From assembly GCA_963715825.1 (NCBI GenBank), contig CAVQSI010000013.1:81098-145097 (forward strand): DNA of 64,000 bases, read 5' to 3'. The translations under genes and the position numbers were made by a program. Positions 62,746 to 64,000 of the stretch are shown here, in pieces; the stretch's first letter is position 1; each line of letters starts with the position of its first letter. The notes under the pieces are model-generated. The model saw only the letters and a list, made by a program, of their open reading frames with translations. It ran no database searches and was not told where the DNA came from. The DNA comes from Sva-07 sp963715825 (GTDB lineage Bacteria > Actinomycetota > Acidimicrobiia > Acidimicrobiales > Ilumatobacteraceae).

Positions 62746-63998
62746 GATGATTCCTTCCGGTCCACGGTGGGATCCGAGGTCGGGTCGGGGGTCTGTCGGC
62801 CGAGAGCGAGCAGCGAACTGGCGACGAAGAGGCCCGAGAGGATCGACACGATCTGGACCAGGACGCCTTGCGCCGAGTTGCTCAGTGCACTGCTCGAGTC
62901 CGAGTTGAGCGCGCGCAACGACGAGTAGGCGGCGACCCCGGGCACCAGGATCATGATTCCCGGGAGCAGCACGATGAGCGGGTTCGCCCCATTTCGGAGT
63001 TTGACGAACAGTGCGGCGAACAGACCGAGGACCAACGCGCCGAGAAACGGGCCCTGCCAGATTCCGGCACGGCCTCCGATGTCCAGACCGCTGTAGGCGA
63101 CGACGCCGGCGGCCACCGCGAACGGAGCCTGGCGGGGCATCACCTGGAACACGACGACGAGGCCGACCATGAGCACGACGAGCGAGAGGTACCGAACCGG
63201 AAGTGCGATCGTGGGCTGCCCAGCCGACTCGGCGACACCGAACAACGCTCGGACGATCAGTGCTGCGAGCGATGCGCCAGCGAACAGCGCAAACGTCCGA
63301 ACCGCCGACGTGATCAAGCGGTTCCAACCCAACAGCGTGTGGCCCTTCGCGAGTTCGAAGGTGCCGAGCGTCAATCCGAGACCCGGGATCAGGACGACGA
63401 ACGCACACAGCGCCACGACGTACGTGTTGCTCCTGTCGAGGATGACTCCGGCCGTGCTGGCGATCGCAGAGGCGACGAACGCCGAGATCACGTAGACGCG
63501 CTCCGCCAGCCATGCGGATCGCTCGGCTGCCTGCGCCAGGGCGAAGACCACGAGACTCAGCACGGCGGCCAACGCGACGTCGAGCCATGCAGCGGAGAGG
63601 ATGACGGCAAACCCGGCCCCGCAGGCCGCATACGCCACGCCCACCGCAGCGACGGGATACGGGGGACGGAGCGCATCGATCTCGTCCAGGCGTTGGCCCG
63701 CCTCGTCGACACCGACGTCGCCGGCGCGGACGTCATCGGCCAACTTGAGTGTCTGTGAGAGCTTCTGCAGGTTGTACGAGACCTGGTCGAGCGGCACGAG
63801 GAAGCGACGTTGTCCGCCGTCGTCGAAGTCGTCGACGGTGATGTCGAGGCATGCCGGCGTCGAGATGACGGTCAGACTCAGCCCGAATGCCGCTGCGGTC
63901 TCCGCCAACAGATCGTCCAACTCGTAGGCCGGCAGCCCGTACTGATGGGCCAAGCTGCCCAACCGCAGCGTGAGCTCGACGTCCGGAGTCGGCGTCAT
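62742..63998 (-). CDS. threonine/serine exporter family protein (ThrE-like)
   Basis: The 418-aa membrane protein has a soluble N-terminal ThrE domain (about residues 1-115, with LAHQYGLPAYELDDLL) followed by about ten helices in two groups; the second begins near residue 290. It resembles the fused ThrE of Corynebacterium that exports L-threonine and L-serine. ATG 63998 is two bases from the window end, so a start further upstream cannot be excluded. It is coupled to nhaC by an ATGA overlap. Confidence 0.88.
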   Translation of the reverse strand: MTPTPDVELTLRLGSLAHQYGLPAYELDDLLAETAAAFGLSLTVISTPACLDITVDDFDDGGQRRFLVPLDQVSYNLQKLSQTLKLADDVRAGDVGVDEAGQRLDEIDALRPPYPVAAVGVAYAACGAGFAVILSAAWLDVALAAVLSLVVFALAQAAERSAWLAERVYVISAFVASAIASTAGVILDRSNTYVVALCAFVVLIPGLGLTLGTFELAKGHTLLGWNRLITSAVRTFALFAGASLAALIVRALFGVAESAGQPTIALPVRYLSLVVLMVGLVVVFQVMPRQAPFAVAAGVVAYSGLDIGGRAGIWQGPFLGALVLGLFAALFVKLRNGANPLIVLLPGIMILVPGVAAYSSLRALNSDSSSALSNSAQGVLVQIVSILSGLFVASSLLALGRQTPDPTSDPTVDRKESS

Positions 63999-64000
63999 GC

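Overview
The window is a 64 kb chromosomal segment of a high-GC actinobacterium. The mycothiol synthase gene mshD, the dnaG-rpoD pair, a SigK/RskA pair with a fasciclin lipoprotein, and many leaderless genes all fit Actinobacteria. Gene content and style suggest an Acidimicrobiia member close to Ilumatobacter; that placement is inference, since no rRNA gene is present.

Layout. 0-6 kb: end of an M23 peptidase, a phosphotransferase with a small partner, then a minus-strand operon mshD-M3 peptidase-rlmN joined by GTGA overlaps, and a short structured RNA with an intrinsic terminator. 6-10 kb: histidine operon hisC-hisB-hisH-hisA-hisF. 10-18 kb: crotonase, aldo/keto reductase, lone groES, L,D-transpeptidase, hisI-trpE, ygfZ, site-2 protease. 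18-24 kb: ppdK, then dnaG and rpoD. 24-29 kb: a membrane-anchored sulfite-oxidase-like enzyme, a two-domain fasciclin lipoprotein, and sigK-rskA. 29-35 kb: tRNA-Asn, tRNA-Met(CAT), SDRs, an MFS transporter, an IMPase-family phosphatase, nth. 35-41 kb: tandem cyclase/ATPase/TPR regulators. 41-47 kb: DUF222-HNH protein, a MalY-like aminotransferase, a serine hydrolase, a D-2-hydroxyacid dehydrogenase. 47-50 kb: an accessory islet at tRNA-Val(TAC) with a 22-bp tandem array, two related GRPRKW coiled-coil genes (one truncated) and a class A beta-lactamase between them. 50-64 kb: serine hydrolases, a dioxygenase/FAD-oxidase/M81/PhyH catabolic group, a three-part flippase-like membrane protein, NhaC and ThrE.

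Two window-wide patterns matter for reading the annotation. First, at least 16 genes have a TANNNT -10 hexamer ending 6-8 nt before the start codon, so their mRNAs are probably leaderless; this fixes several starts. Second, seven genes, including hisC and dnaG, are split by one-base frameshifts, at least eleven in all. Because essential genes are hit, uncorrected sequencing indels are the simplest explanation, although the second cyclase gene may be truly decaying.
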